From an uncultured Granulosicoccus sp. (GTDB lineage Bacteria > Pseudomonadota > Gammaproteobacteria > Granulosicoccales > Granulosicoccaceae), in the NCBI GenBank assembly GCA_947495035.1, contig CANLXI010000007.1, positions 168,794 through 232,793 on the forward strand: a stretch of DNA of 64,000 bases. Direction: 5' to 3'. Below are positions 8,885 through 17,716 of the stretch, piece by piece. Under the pieces are notes generated by a model. That model did not search any database. It saw only the letters and a list, made by a program, of their open reading frames with translations, and was not told the DNA's origin. Every line of letters starts with the position of its first letter. The stretch's first letter is position 1. Made by a program: the position numbers and the translations under genes.

Positions 8885-10023
8885 CAGTGACGACCCTTCT
8901 TGCCGGCAGGCTTGTTGTTGTTGTTGTTGTTGTTGTTGTTGGTGGTGTTGGTGGTGTTGGTGGTGTTGGTGGTGTTGGTGGTGTTGGTGGTGTTGGAATT
9001 TGCGTTTGCGTTGCCGTGACGTGATCTGGCCTTTGCCCAGGGGCCCTTGCCACCAGAGGCGGGTGGCTGTCGCTTCCTGCCCTGAGGCCGAGGCGCTGCG
9101 CTGGCATTGCTTGAGCCAGTCTTCGAGGCTGGCTTCCTGACGGGTTTCCGGCCCGGGGCAGAGGCAGGGGAGTCCCCGGTGGGTGCCGATGCGGCTGAAG
9201 GATCCGCCAGTGCGATATGCTCGGGATGAATGACGATTCGCCGCTCCCGGTACAGGCTGCTCAGGGCTTTCTTGAAATTCTTCTTGCTGACCTGAAACAG
9301 GGCCTGAATGGCGTCTGGCGAGCTCTTGTCGCTCAGAGCGCAGACACCGTCATGGTCCTGCAGATAGTTGATGATGGCATCGGACAGCTCCGGCTGCAGT
9401 GCCTTGCTCGGCGGCTGCAGGGACAGATCGATACGGCCATCATGGCGCAGACGCTTGATGTAGCCCTGATGCGCTTCACCTACGCGAATGTCCTGAAAGA
9501 TCTCGTCCTTGTACAGCAGACCAAGGGCACGATCGTCGACCACGGCCTTCAGGCCCAGATCGGTTCTCTGGTAGATCAGCAGGGACACCGGTTGCCAGGG
9601 GCGAAAATCATCGGCGGTTTCCGGCAGATGATGATCCAGTCGGCTGCTGGCCGCCAGGCGGCGGCTCTTGTCCAGATACACCAGCACGCTCTCGTAACGA
9701 CCGATTTCCAGTGGTCGGCGTTGTTCGGCGAAAGGCAGCAGCAGGTTCTTGCTCAGACCCCAGTCCAGAAAGGCACCGGCATTGGTGATGTCCACCACTT
9801 TCAGAGAGGCGCAGTGGTCGCGTTCCACCAGCGGTTTGCGGGTAGTGGCGAGCGGCTTGCCGGAGGCATCGACGAAAATGAAGACCTCGATCTGTTCGCC
9901 CGGTTCCGTGGCATCGGCTTCCTCGATAGGCAGGGGAACCTGGACGCCATCACCACCGTCGAGCAGCAGATGATTGCGATTGCGTTCCAGAACCGTGAGT
10001 TCTTGTGTATGACCGATTTGCAT
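8884..10023 (-). CDS. CvfB-like S1 RNA-binding protein with repetitive Asn/Thr C-terminal tail
   Basis: The 379-residue protein starts MQIGHTQELTVLERN. Successive S1-type modules run over roughly residues 1-220 (LDWGLSKNLLLPFAEQ, LYKDEIFQDIRVGEAHQGYIKRLRHDGRIDLSLQP), followed by a winged-helix-like segment to about 285, as in CvfB/YitL. CvfB proteins bind RNA and affect virulence-factor expression in Staphylococcus; the role here is unknown. The family core ends near 285. The remaining 90 or so residues are a Pro/Ala/Lys-rich extension ending in six NTT repeats, nine consecutive Asn and a basic KPAGKKGRH. It is translationally coupled to rbgA by a TGATG overlap, suggesting a linked role on ribosomal or messenger RNA. 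Confidence 0.85.
   Translation of the reverse strand: MQIGHTQELTVLERNRNHLLLDGGDGVQVPLPIEEADATEPGEQIEVFIFVDASGKPLATTRKPLVERDHCASLKVVDITNAGAFLDWGLSKNLLLPFAEQRRPLEIGRYESVLVYLDKSRRLAASSRLDHHLPETADDFRPWQPVSLLIYQRTDLGLKAVVDDRALGLLYKDEIFQDIRVGEAHQGYIKRLRHDGRIDLSLQPPSKALQPELSDAIINYLQDHDGVCALSDKSSPDAIQALFQVSKKNFKKALSSLYRERRIVIHPEHIALADPSAASAPTGDSPASAPGRKPVRKPASKTGSSNASAAPRPQGRKRQPPASGGKGPWAKARSRHGNANANSNTTNTTNTTNTTNTTNTTNNNNNNNNNKPAGKKGRH
8914..8994. repeat. In-frame microsatellite: (GTT)x9 followed by (GGTGGTGTT)x6
   Basis: On the plus strand nine perfect GTT units (8914-8940) abut six perfect 9-bp GGTGGTGTT units (8941-8994). Read on the minus strand inside the S1-protein gene they encode (Asn-Thr-Thr)x6 then Asn x9. 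Both units are multiples of three, so slippage changes tail length without breaking the frame or the overlap with rbgA. Confidence 0.95.
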
Positions 10024-10195
10024 GATGTGCGCAGTGTAGGCGTGTGCAGCATGCGATGCTACTACGTCGCGTCAATGATGCGGTTAAGATGGCGTCTGTT
10101 TCGCTATTGGTAGATTCCTGCGTACCGTGTCCCGCTCGACTTCACAAATCTCTGGTCTGCCCGGCTTTGTACAACCGGCTCAGCCAGTGTCCGGC

Positions 10196-11308
10196 ATGCC
10201 GACGGATATCGGACCTGACAATACCGGCAGTAACATCGTGCTGGCGCCGATGGAAGGCGTCATTGACGCGCCCATGCGCCGCTTGTTGACCGGCCTGGGC
10301 GGTTATACGCGCTGTGTCACGGAATTCGTGCGGGTGACCAATGTGCTGTTGCCGGAACGTGTGTTCCTGCGTCTGTGCCCGGAACTGGAGACGGGGGGCC
10401 GCACCGAACATGGCGTGCCGGTCTATACACAGTTGCTGGGCAGCAATGCCGAGGTGTTGGCAATCAACGCCCGGCGCGCCGTGGCCATGGGGGCTCCCGG
10501 AGTCGATCTGAATTTCGGTTGCCCGGCCAAGACGGTCAACAACAGCCTCGGCGGCTCGATTCTGCTACGCGAGCCTGCCCAAGTGGCGAATATCGTCAGG
10601 CAGGTGCGTGATGCCGTACCGGCCGAGGTGCCGGTCACTGCCAAGATTCGTCTGGGCTATGACAACAGCGCGCAGTTGGCCGAGATCGTGGGGGGGATTC
10701 GTGAAGCGGGTGCGACCGAACTGGCGATTCATGCGCGCACCAAGTTCGATGGTTACAAGCCACCGGCCTGGTGGCATGAGGTGGCCGGGGTGGTCGCCGC
10801 CGATGACGACACTACCTACATCAATGGTGAGATCTGGACGGTCGAGGACAGCCATGCCGCACGGCGGGCCAGTGGCTGCCGACATCTGATGCTGGGACGC
10901 GGAGCCTTGTCCGCACCGGACCTGGCGCAGCGTATCCGCGCCGCGGAACAGCAGACGCCGTTTTCCGCATGGGACCGGGAGTCGGGCGATCATCAGTTTG
11001 TCCGGCCGTCCTCTGATGAAAAAGCGCCGTCGCGAGCACCGCTGTCAGCCGCGCTGCCGATGCCGTGGATCGAGATTTCACACCATGTCGAAGCGCAGTT
11101 CCGGCGTTCGGACAGCCAGAGTCCACGACATGTCGGCAATCGCACCAAGCAATGGCTGGCTTACCTGAAGCGCACTTATCCAGAGGCCAATGACCTGTTT
11201 GCCAGAATTCGTCAGCAGCGTGAAATCGGGCCGATCGTCCACGCCTTTGCCGAGCATCGGCGGGATCTGCTGCTCGAGCAGCCACTGTTGCTGTCGGCCG
11301 ACGGTTGA
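10196..11308 (+). CDS. dusC: tRNA-dihydrouridine synthase, DusC-like
   Basis: Reduces uridine to dihydrouridine in tRNA with FMN and NAD(P)H. The TIM-barrel start VLAPMEGVIDAPMR, the catalytic-cysteine motif NFGCPAKTVNN, and AIHARTKFDGYKPPAWW are diagnostic; the last is the form seen in DusC (U16-specific) rather than DusA or DusB. From the ATG at 10196 the product is 370 residues; a GTG at 10127 would add 23 residues of low-complexity leader. About 55 residues near the C-terminal third (WDRESGDHQFVRPSSDEKAP and beyond) look like a lineage-specific insertion before the final helical RNA-binding domain. The gene is divergent from the S1-protein gene. Confidence 0.88.
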   Translation: MPTDIGPDNTGSNIVLAPMEGVIDAPMRRLLTGLGGYTRCVTEFVRVTNVLLPERVFLRLCPELETGGRTEHGVPVYTQLLGSNAEVLAINARRAVAMGAPGVDLNFGCPAKTVNNSLGGSILLREPAQVANIVRQVRDAVPAEVPVTAKIRLGYDNSAQLAEIVGGIREAGATELAIHARTKFDGYKPPAWWHEVAGVVAADDDTTYINGEIWTVEDSHAARRASGCRHLMLGRGALSAPDLAQRIRAAEQQTPFSAWDRESGDHQFVRPSSDEKAPSRAPLSAALPMPWIEISHHVEAQFRRSDSQSPRHVGNRTKQWLAYLKRTYPEANDLFARIRQQREIGPIVHAFAEHRRDLLLEQPLLLSADG

Positions 11309-11358
11309 TATGTGAATCAAGAAAGTTTGCAGATTGTTGCAATAAAACTTTTTTTGGC

Positions 11359-11382
11359 GCATGATTATGCAAATATCTGCAT
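11359..11382. promoter_or_regulatory. Overlapping palindromes upstream of the DeoR gene (candidate operator)
   Basis: GCATGATTATGC (11359-11370) has 4-bp arms, and the overlapping ATGCA-6-TGCAT (11367-11382) has 5-bp arms. Both lie in an A/T-rich 92-bp gap directly before the DeoR start. Autoregulation by the DeoR protein is plausible but unproven. Confidence 0.35.
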
Positions 11383-11400
11383 TTGCTACCTCCGTTTCTT

Positions 11401-12168
11401 GTGTCTCAAACTCTTGATCTGAACAACCCCGATACGCGCCGCGAGGCGCTGCTCGAACGTCTTGAACGCACCGGGCAGTTGGTGGCGACCGAACTGGTGG
11501 ACAGCTTCGGGGTGTCCGGGGATACCATCCGGCGCGATCTGTTGGCGCTGGAGAACGATGGCTTGCTGCGACGCGTTCGAGGCGGGGCCTTGCCGGTGGC
11601 TCGTCCGACAAGGCCATTTCATGTCCGCAGTCGAGAGACGAGCGATGCCATGCAGGCGCTGGCTTCACGGGCGGCGCTTTGCATGCAGCCTCGTAGTGCG
11701 CTTCTGGTGGATGGCGGCACCACAGCGGTGGCTTTTACCCGAGAGCTGGCGGCAGCACTGGAGCTCACCATCATCACGCCTTCTCCGGCGGTTGCCGTTG
11801 CAGCCATGGGAAGTGCCAGAGAGGTCATTCTCATTGGTGGTCGGCTCAGCGAGTCCGGCGGTATGGCGACCGGTGCACAGGCAGAGCGCGAGATTGCGCT
11901 GTGCACAGCGGACATGGCCATCATCGGGGCTTGCAGCGTCAGTGCCGAACAGGGCCTGGGGGCCGATGATCATGAGGAGGCCGGGGTCAAGCGGACAATG
12001 ATCCAGGCATCGCTACGCACCATGGTCATCGCCTCGGCGGATAAATTCGGACAACGCAGCCGCTACTGTGTGGTGCCCTTGGCGGCGCTTGATCTGTTGG
12101 TCAGCGATGTCAGTGCGGACAGGCTGTCCGGCTTTCCACTCGATTCACTGGAACTCATCCATGTCTGA
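11401..12168 (+). CDS. DeoR-family transcriptional regulator
   Basis: From the GTG at 11401 the product is 255 residues (a TTG at 11383 is an alternative). The N-terminal winged helix-turn-helix shows REALLERLERTGQLVATELVDSFGVSGDTIRRDLLALENDGLLRRVRGGA, the DeoR pattern (quoted here in two halves by position, residues about 14-64). The C-terminal sugar-phosphate sensor domain has the DGGTTAVAFTRELA and ADKFGQRS elements. Such regulators usually repress a sugar or nucleoside catabolic operon and respond to a phosphorylated intermediate. The stop overlaps the start of the MFS gene by 8 bases, so the transporter is the most likely target and partner. Confidence 0.9.
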   Translation: MSQTLDLNNPDTRREALLERLERTGQLVATELVDSFGVSGDTIRRDLLALENDGLLRRVRGGALPVARPTRPFHVRSRETSDAMQALASRAALCMQPRSALLVDGGTTAVAFTRELAAALELTIITPSPAVAVAAMGSAREVILIGGRLSESGGMATGAQAEREIALCTADMAIIGACSVSAEQGLGADDHEEAGVKRTMIQASLRTMVIASADKFGQRSRYCVVPLAALDLLVSDVSADRLSGFPLDSLELIHV

Positions 12169-13360
12169 CAGCAGCATTTCCCTGAGCAGTCCGGTGCTGA
12201 TGCGGCGTCCCTGGCAGGCGGTCACGGCCATGTTCCTGCTCAATGGCGCACTGTTCGGCGCTTGGGCATCGCGCATCCCTACCGTGGCCGAGCGCTTTTC
12301 CCTGGATGCAGGGACCCTGGGGTTCGTGCTGCTGGCACTGGCATTCGGTGCCATCCTGTCATTTCCGTTGGCAGGTGGTCTGTGCGAGCGTTACGGTGCT
12401 GCTTTCGTGACGCGGACCATTGCGGTGTTGTATGCCCTCTCTCTGGTCGGAATAGCCGCAGCGCCTGCGTTGCCGTTGTTGGTTCTTGCCATCATCCTGT
12501 TCGGTGCTGCACACGGGTCCATGGATGTGGCCATGAATGCCTGGGCGGCCGAGGTCGAACGAGAGATCGGTGCGTCGGTGATGTCGGGCTTTCATGCCAT
12601 GTTCAGTCTGGGGGCAGGGCTTGGGGCTGCCAGTGGCTTTGCCGCAGTGCGATTCGGGCTGGATGTTTCTGCCCATTTTCTGCTGCTGTCCCTGGTATTG
12701 CTGACTCTTGCACTGCTGTTGTCGAATATTCCCGGCACGAACAGAAAGCCGGTGGCGGCGGTGGCGAGCTCCTCGGTATTCCTGTCCGTGCCCAGAGGGA
12801 CCCTGTTCTTCGTGGGCATGGTGGCCTTCGGCATTTCTCTGGGGGAAGGGGCCATGGCAGACTGGAGTGCCATCTATCTGGTGAGTGTGGCGGGTAGTCC
12901 TCTGGATACGGCAGCGCTGGGCTACGCCTGCTTCAGCACGATGATGGTTGTACTGCGCTTGCTGGGTGACAGGGTTGTTTCCCTGCTGGGTCCGGTGGTA
13001 ACCGTGAGAGTCAGCGCCGTCTGCGCCATGAGCGGTGTTGCACTGGCTGTCATTGCTGCCACACCGTTGTGGTCCCTGTGCGGTTTTGCCCTGATGGGTG
13101 CCGGCTACGCGATCGTGATGCCGCTGGTCTTCTCCCGTGCTGCCAACGATCCTGACACTCCACCGGGACCCGCCATTGCCGGTGTTGCAACGCTGGCCTA
13201 TGGCGGCATGCTGCTCGGACCTCCGGTCATCGGTTTTCTGGCTGAGCTGATCGGGCTCCGAGCGGCCTTCCTGTTACTGGCGGCACTGGCTCTGCTGACT
13301 GCCTTGCTGGCCGGGCACTTGCGGCTGGAACAGAGCGAAGGGCAGGGTCGGCGTGGATGA
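12161..13360 (+). CDS. MFS transporter, YbjJ/FucP-like
   Basis: From the ATG at 12161 the product is 399 residues with about twelve hydrophobic segments. The loop motif FGAWASRIPTVAERFSLD after the first helix and LAGGLCERYGA after the second resemble the YbjJ-type branch of the major facilitator superfamily. The start lies inside the end of the DeoR gene (ATGTCTGA overlap), so expression is translationally coupled to its likely regulator. Upstream in-frame sequence belongs to the DeoR gene's other frame and is not coding here. Substrate not assignable from sequence; a sugar or a small metabolite is the usual partner of a DeoR regulator. Confidence 0.85.
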   Translation: MSDSSISLSSPVLMRRPWQAVTAMFLLNGALFGAWASRIPTVAERFSLDAGTLGFVLLALAFGAILSFPLAGGLCERYGAAFVTRTIAVLYALSLVGIAAAPALPLLVLAIILFGAAHGSMDVAMNAWAAEVEREIGASVMSGFHAMFSLGAGLGAASGFAAVRFGLDVSAHFLLLSLVLLTLALLLSNIPGTNRKPVAAVASSSVFLSVPRGTLFFVGMVAFGISLGEGAMADWSAIYLVSVAGSPLDTAALGYACFSTMMVVLRLLGDRVVSLLGPVVTVRVSAVCAMSGVALAVIAATPLWSLCGFALMGAGYAIVMPLVFSRAANDPDTPPGPAIAGVATLAYGGMLLGPPVIGFLAELIGLRAAFLLLAALALLTALLAGHLRLEQSEGQGRRG

Positions 13361-13361
13361 T

Positions 13362-13378
13362 GTAGCGGAAGCCGCTAC
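13362..13378. terminator. Short hairpin between convergent genes
   Basis: GTAGCGG (13362-13368), loop AAG, CCGCTAC (13372-13378) is a perfect 7-bp hairpin in the 14-bp space between the MFS gene and the DUF6279 gene, covering the stop codon of the latter. There is no T tract, so termination strength is uncertain. Confidence 0.45.
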
Positions 13379-14358
13379 TGTCCCGCTCCCACACCCGACT
13401 GTGCTACCAGGCAGCCTACGCCTGGATCGGTGCCCACCTGAAAGGAGGGCTTGACCTTAGACACTGCCAGCAGGGTACGGCCCATGGTGGCCAGCCATTG
13501 ACTGGCCTGACGTCGCTGGCCTTCACTCAGACTATTGACCAGTTCCAGTACCGTGGTTTGCCACAGGTCCCGATTGGCCTGCCATTGCTTCGGGTAATGA
13601 GATTCCAGCAGTGACCACAGCGTTGCCATGTGATCCTGCAGTACGGGCTCGTAGTCGGGCCGATCCTGCTGCCGGGCCAGGTTGAACAGTCGCCGGTTCC
13701 AGCGATCGGACAGCGTGTAATACTGCTTGCGCAGACTGGTCTGCCGGCTGAGACTCTCGCGCAGCAGCTGGCGTTGTGAAGTGTTCAGATTCAACTGGAT
13801 ACGACCGAGCCATTTGTCCAGTCGCTCCAGGCGAAATTCCACCCGTTCCTCCGGGGTACGGGACGCATAGCGTTCGCGATTCTTGCTTCGCTCGTTCTTG
13901 AAGCGGCGTTCGATACGGATGAGCTGCTCGTCGCTCAAGGTTCGCACGGTACCGGCGAGGAAGTTGGCGGGATAGCATTGCCGCGCCTCCAGCGAGAAGG
14001 CTTCCGCACGCTGCATCCAGGACTTCACATCGTTGGCGGTAGTGACGCCCGGCCGGGCAATGGAATCTGCAATCTGCGCCAGCAGCGCGGCATAGCGTGG
14101 CAGCTCGGACTGTCGATGCCAGACATGAAAGGTGCCCAGTGCCTGTTCAAAGGCGGCTGTCTGCTCCTCGTTGAAATCCCCCAGCTTGTGGAATTCCGAA
14201 CGAATGCGGTCATCCAGTCGGTTGTAGAGCGGGCTGATGATGAGTCGGCTGTTGGTGCAGGCCGAAAGCAGCAGTACCAGGCCCAGCAATATCGACACAT
14301 TGCGCCAGTGCGCAGAACGCTGCGTTGTCTCCCGCTGTCCTTGCGTAGTGGTTATCAT
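13375..14358 (-). CDS. DUF6279 family lipoprotein
   Basis: From the ATG at 14358 the product is 327 residues. The signal segment VSILLGLVLLLSACTNSRLI ends in lipobox LSAC, so it should be a lipidated envelope protein. The mature part is almost wholly helical, with NRLDDRIRSEFHKLGDFNEEQTAAF followed later by FKNERSKNRERYASRTPEER (the conserved acidic/basic helices of DUF6279). No enzymatic motif is present and the family has no proven role. It is divergent from the SlyD-like gene with 92 bp between starts. Confidence 0.8.
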   Translation of the reverse strand: MITTTQGQRETTQRSAHWRNVSILLGLVLLLSACTNSRLIISPLYNRLDDRIRSEFHKLGDFNEEQTAAFEQALGTFHVWHRQSELPRYAALLAQIADSIARPGVTTANDVKSWMQRAEAFSLEARQCYPANFLAGTVRTLSDEQLIRIERRFKNERSKNRERYASRTPEERVEFRLERLDKWLGRIQLNLNTSQRQLLRESLSRQTSLRKQYYTLSDRWNRRLFNLARQQDRPDYEPVLQDHMATLWSLLESHYPKQWQANRDLWQTTVLELVNSLSEGQRRQASQWLATMGRTLLAVSKVKPSFQVGTDPGVGCLVAQSGVGAGQ

Positions 14359-14450
14359 GAGGCAAACCGTCTGCAACGCCCACCCGGGAGTGGCCCTCGA
14401 ACCCAAGCCGAGCAGGTCGGCAGACCTGAGACAATAACGGAGAAACAAGC

Positions 14451-14972
14451 ATGTCCGACGATCAAGCCCCTGCGCAGGCCACAGCGACGGCCGGTCCGGG
14501 AACGGTAGTGGCTTTTCATTACGATTTGTACGATGGCAAGGCGCAAAAGCTGGAGTCCTCGAAAGCCGGCAATCCCGTGTTGTGTCTCTACGGTGAACGC
14601 GGTGTGCTGCTGCCGCTACAGGAAGCCTTCATGGGCAAGGTGGCCGGTGATGACTTCTCGCTCACCATTCCGCATGAAAAGGCCTACGGTAGACGCTACC
14701 CCGAGCGCAAACAGCGCCTGTCCAGGAAGAAGGTAGACGGTGGCAAGCAGCAGACGTTCCGTGTCGGGCAGATTATTACATTACGGGGTGAACAGGGTCC
14801 TACGCCTGCCACCATCACCAAGGTGGGGAAATTCAATATCGATCTGGACATGAACCATCCGCTGGCCGGTGTCGATCTGACTTTCGATGTGGAAATCGTC
14901 TCGGTACGAGAGGCCACCGCCGAGGAGCGTGCCCACGGTCATGCGCACGGTGCCGGTGGTCATCAGCACTGA
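14451..14972 (+). CDS. SlyD-like FKBP-type peptidyl-prolyl isomerase
   Basis: The 173-residue cytoplasmic protein has the FKBP core split by an IF (insert-in-flap) domain. VVAFHYDLYDGKAQKLESS and the conserved KVAGDDFSLTIPHEKAYG are followed by the insert with RYPERKQRLSRKKVD, then VDLTFDVEIVSVREATAEE. The tail is His-rich (HGHAHGAGGHQH), as in metal-binding SlyD. Several positions of the first beta strands differ from E. coli SlyD (for example LCLYGERGVLLPLQEAFMG in place of the usual LIPGLE context), so isomerase activity may be lower. There is no signal peptide. Role: protein folding and possibly nickel handling. Confidence 0.85.
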   Translation: MSDDQAPAQATATAGPGTVVAFHYDLYDGKAQKLESSKAGNPVLCLYGERGVLLPLQEAFMGKVAGDDFSLTIPHEKAYGRRYPERKQRLSRKKVDGGKQQTFRVGQIITLRGEQGPTPATITKVGKFNIDLDMNHPLAGVDLTFDVEIVSVREATAEERAHGHAHGAGGHQH

Positions 14973-15072
14973 GGGTTCGCCAGGTCTGTCGGACCACCTC
15001 GGTTACCGTCACTGTGCGAAGGTGGCCAATGCCAGACGTTCGAATTGCGTACAACATGGGAGCACTGGTGAA

Positions 15073-16665
15073 ATGATTCACTCGATGGCGAAATTGCTTG
15101 AACCCGTGACCGCTGGCCTTGCCGCTGCGCGTCGCCTGCGACGGCCGGGCATGATGTCTCTGGTCAGCGTCCTGCTGCTCAGCGCCTGCGTGCAGAATCC
15201 GGTGACCGGCAAGAAGGATTTCCTGCTGGTTTCCGAGGATTGGGAATTGCAGGTCGGTGCGCAACAGTATCTGCCGCTGCGCCAGGCTCAGGGTGGGGAT
15301 TATGTGGTCGATCCGGGGGTTGAAGCCTATGTGCAATCGGTCGGGCAGCGTCTTGCGGCTCAGAGTGATCGCAAGCTGCCCTATGAATTTCATGTCATCA
15401 ACGACTCCTCGGCCAATGCCTGGGCCTTGCCCGGCGGCAAGATCAGCATCAACCGCGGTCTGCTGGTGCAACTGCAGAACGAATCGGAGCTGGCTGCGGT
15501 ATTGGGTCACGAGATCGTGCATGCTGCCGCCAAGCATGGGGCCCGGGGTCAGACGCGTGGCATCGGACTGCAACTGGGCGTGTTGACCGCCACGGTTCTG
15601 GGCGGGCGGGAAGGCTACGGTCAGCAGGCGCAGGTACTGTCCAGTGTCGGTGCTCAACTCATCAACAGCCAGTATGGGCAGGGCGCGGAACTGGAGGCCG
15701 ATCGCTACGGCATGACCTACATGGACAGGGCTGGTTACGACCCGCAGGGTGCAGTCGAACTGCAGCGCACCTTCGTCAAGCTCTCGGAAGGACGGCCGAC
15801 CGATGCGTTTTCCCGGTTGTTTGCCAGTCATCCTCCCTCGGAGAAGCGAGTGCAGCAGAACATGGCAACAGCGCGCACACTGGGTCAAGGGGGCGACTTG
15901 GGGGAACGTGAGTACCAGGCCGCGATAGCGCCATTGATGCGTTCGCGCAAAGCCTATGAGGCCTTCGACAAGGCACAGCTGGCGTTCCAGAAGAAGGATA
16001 CGGCCAGTGCCACGAAACTGCTGCGCGCGGCCATCCGGATCGAACCACGTGAAGCCCATTTTCATTCGCTGGCCGGTGATATTGCGCTGTCACAGAAAAA
16101 CCTGTCCAGCGCCAAGCGATCATTCGACAAGGCCATCTCGCTCAATGACGAGTTCTACTACTACTACCTGCAGCGAGGCCGCATCAACGAATTGCAGAAC
16201 AATGCACGGGCGGCCCAGGCCGACTATGCCAACAGTGTGAAGTTGCTGCCCACCTCGGCAGCGCAGCTGAGTCTGGGCCAGTACGCCGAACGGGCCGGCA
16301 AGGAAGATGTGGCCAAACGCTATTACGCGATGGCCGCACAGGCGCAGGGTGCGGATGCCGACAAGGCCCGTGCGGCTCTGATGAAACTGGATCCACCGGT
16401 CACGCAGCAGACGCGTTTGCTGGTGCGCCAGGGCTTGACGAGTCGTGGCACCTTTGCCGTCGAGTTGATCAACCAGACGTCCCGCAACATCGCCGGGGTG
16501 CAACTGGGCATCAGTGCCGGGGAAGGCACCCCGCAACAGGTGATGATGGTGCGGCAAGCCATCCCTGCGGGTCAGAGTCGTGTAGTGGATACCGGTCGTC
16601 GCCTGACCCGACCGCAATCGGAGCGCATGCTGGTGCGGATACTGGATGCGCGGATTCAGCGTTGA
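15073..16665 (+). CDS. M48-family metalloprotease with TPR region (BepA-like lipoprotein)
   Basis: From the ATG at 15073 (after a GTGAA purine stretch) the product is 530 residues. ATGs at 15085 and 15151 are alternatives, the last giving a more compact signal. A hydrophobic stretch ends in LLSAC, a lipobox. The zinc site HEIVH (146-150) is preceded by LAAVLG, and the third ligand lies in ELEADRYGMTYM near 208. Residues about 270-420 hold TPR-like helix pairs. BepA/LoiP-type proteases act in the periplasm on outer-membrane protein assembly; here the C-terminal 100 residues (LLVRQGLTSRGTFAVELINQ) form an additional beta-rich domain. It overlaps the DUF4159 gene by 4 bases. Confidence 0.88.
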   Translation: MIHSMAKLLEPVTAGLAAARRLRRPGMMSLVSVLLLSACVQNPVTGKKDFLLVSEDWELQVGAQQYLPLRQAQGGDYVVDPGVEAYVQSVGQRLAAQSDRKLPYEFHVINDSSANAWALPGGKISINRGLLVQLQNESELAAVLGHEIVHAAAKHGARGQTRGIGLQLGVLTATVLGGREGYGQQAQVLSSVGAQLINSQYGQGAELEADRYGMTYMDRAGYDPQGAVELQRTFVKLSEGRPTDAFSRLFASHPPSEKRVQQNMATARTLGQGGDLGEREYQAAIAPLMRSRKAYEAFDKAQLAFQKKDTASATKLLRAAIRIEPREAHFHSLAGDIALSQKNLSSAKRSFDKAISLNDEFYYYYLQRGRINELQNNARAAQADYANSVKLLPTSAAQLSLGQYAERAGKEDVAKRYYAMAAQAQGADADKARAALMKLDPPVTQQTRLLVRQGLTSRGTFAVELINQTSRNIAGVQLGISAGEGTPQQVMMVRQAIPAGQSRVVDTGRRLTRPQSERMLVRILDARIQR

Positions 16666-17441
16666 ACGTCTTGCGGCCCTGGGTGTTGATGGGGGTGCTC
16701 GCGGTGCTGAGTGGACGTGCGCTTGCCGCAGAAGCAACCTTGTTCCCTGACAATCGCCCCGGCTTGCCTACCCACGAAGTGCATATGGCGCGACTGGTCT
16801 ATGAGCATGCCCCGCGTTCAGGGTGGGGGCCGGGGCGTGCCTGGTGGCGGATCGACTGGCCGGAGGCGGAACACCATTTTCTTGCCGGTGTGGCTCGCTA
16901 CACGGCGATGGACGTGGCACCGGACAGTGTTCATGTGTCTCTGCTGGATGATGCCGTGTTCGAACACCCCTGGCTGTTTGCCCAGCAACCCGGTCGCTGG
17001 CGCCTGTCGGACACGGAAACTGCCCGTCTGGGTGAGTACCTGAGGCGGGGAGGCTTTCTGGTCGTGGATGATTTCCACGGGCCCGATGACTGGCAAGTGT
17101 TCAGGGATGCCATGCAGGAGGCCTTGCCGGGACTTGCGATCGTCGACCTCGAGAGCGATGTGTTGCTGAACATTCATTATTCGCTCAGTCAACGTACTCA
17201 GATACCGGGGCGCCGACACCTGTATTCCACGGCGGACGGCATTCAAGTGCAGATGCCGTTCGGCCCACCGCGCTGGCGTGGCATCCACGACGAGGATGGA
17301 CGCCTGATGGTGGCCATCAATTTCAATATGGATACCGGTGATGCCTGGGAGCACGCCGACGATGCCGCCTACCCGGTGGCTATGACATCCTATGCCTATC
17401 GCGTCGGCATCAATTATCTGATTTATGCGTTGACGCATTGA
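16662..17441 (+). CDS. Exported DUF4159 domain protein
   Basis: The 259-residue frame starts with a TTG at 16662 that overlaps the TGA of the M48 gene (TTGA), indicating coupling; an ATG at 16689 would still leave part of the signal. The signal peptide ends at RALAAEA. The mature part shows WWRIDWPEAEHHFLAGVARYT, FEHPWLFA, and the glutamine-amidotransferase-like strand YLRRGGFLVVDDFHGPDDW that defines DUF4159. The catalytic Cys of true amidotransferases is not seen, so it is probably a binding domain. DUF4159 genes often sit in envelope operons; the partner here is the M48 lipoprotein. Confidence 0.85.
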   Translation: MNVLRPWVLMGVLAVLSGRALAAEATLFPDNRPGLPTHEVHMARLVYEHAPRSGWGPGRAWWRIDWPEAEHHFLAGVARYTAMDVAPDSVHVSLLDDAVFEHPWLFAQQPGRWRLSDTETARLGEYLRRGGFLVVDDFHGPDDWQVFRDAMQEALPGLAIVDLESDVLLNIHYSLSQRTQIPGRRHLYSTADGIQVQMPFGPPRWRGIHDEDGRLMVAINFNMDTGDAWEHADDAAYPVAMTSYAYRVGINYLIYALTH

Positions 17442-17444
17442 CGC

Positions 17445-17537
17445 TGAGTTGACGAGTTGATGGGGTAATGAGTTGGTGGGGTAATGAGTTGGTGGGGTGA
17501 TGGGTTGATGGGGTGATGGGGTGATGGGGTGATGGGT
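17445..17537. repeat. G-rich minisatellite based on an 8-bp GATGGGGT unit
   Basis: After the DUF4159 stop the plus strand is a degenerate array: two 16-bp units (GGTAATGAGTTGGTGG type) pass into four near-perfect GATGGGGT octamers (17508-17537). The region is non-coding. The last part contains four G runs separated by TGAT, a textbook G-quadruplex pattern. Confidence 0.9.
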
Positions 17538-17716
17538 CAAGGCTTTACCGAAACAACGAGCCATTGAATCAGTCAGCTTTTGAGGCCTTGAGCTTCCTTC
17601 GAGGCGTGGAAGTGACGGTTGGTCGTGTGTCTACTTCTGTGGTACGAGATACCCATACTACAAGGCTGCCTCACAGGAATACACTGGAACCCCTGTACGT
17701 CGTACTGGAGGACATC

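Noticed and set aside
8914..8994. Phase-variation switch in the S1-protein gene
   Set aside because: Repeat units are 3 and 9 bp, so copy changes cannot shift the frame; length variation only.
14833..16065. A 410-codon minus-strand frame opposite the M48 protease
   Set aside because: The plus strand has clear zinc protease, lipobox and TPR features; the antisense frame has none.
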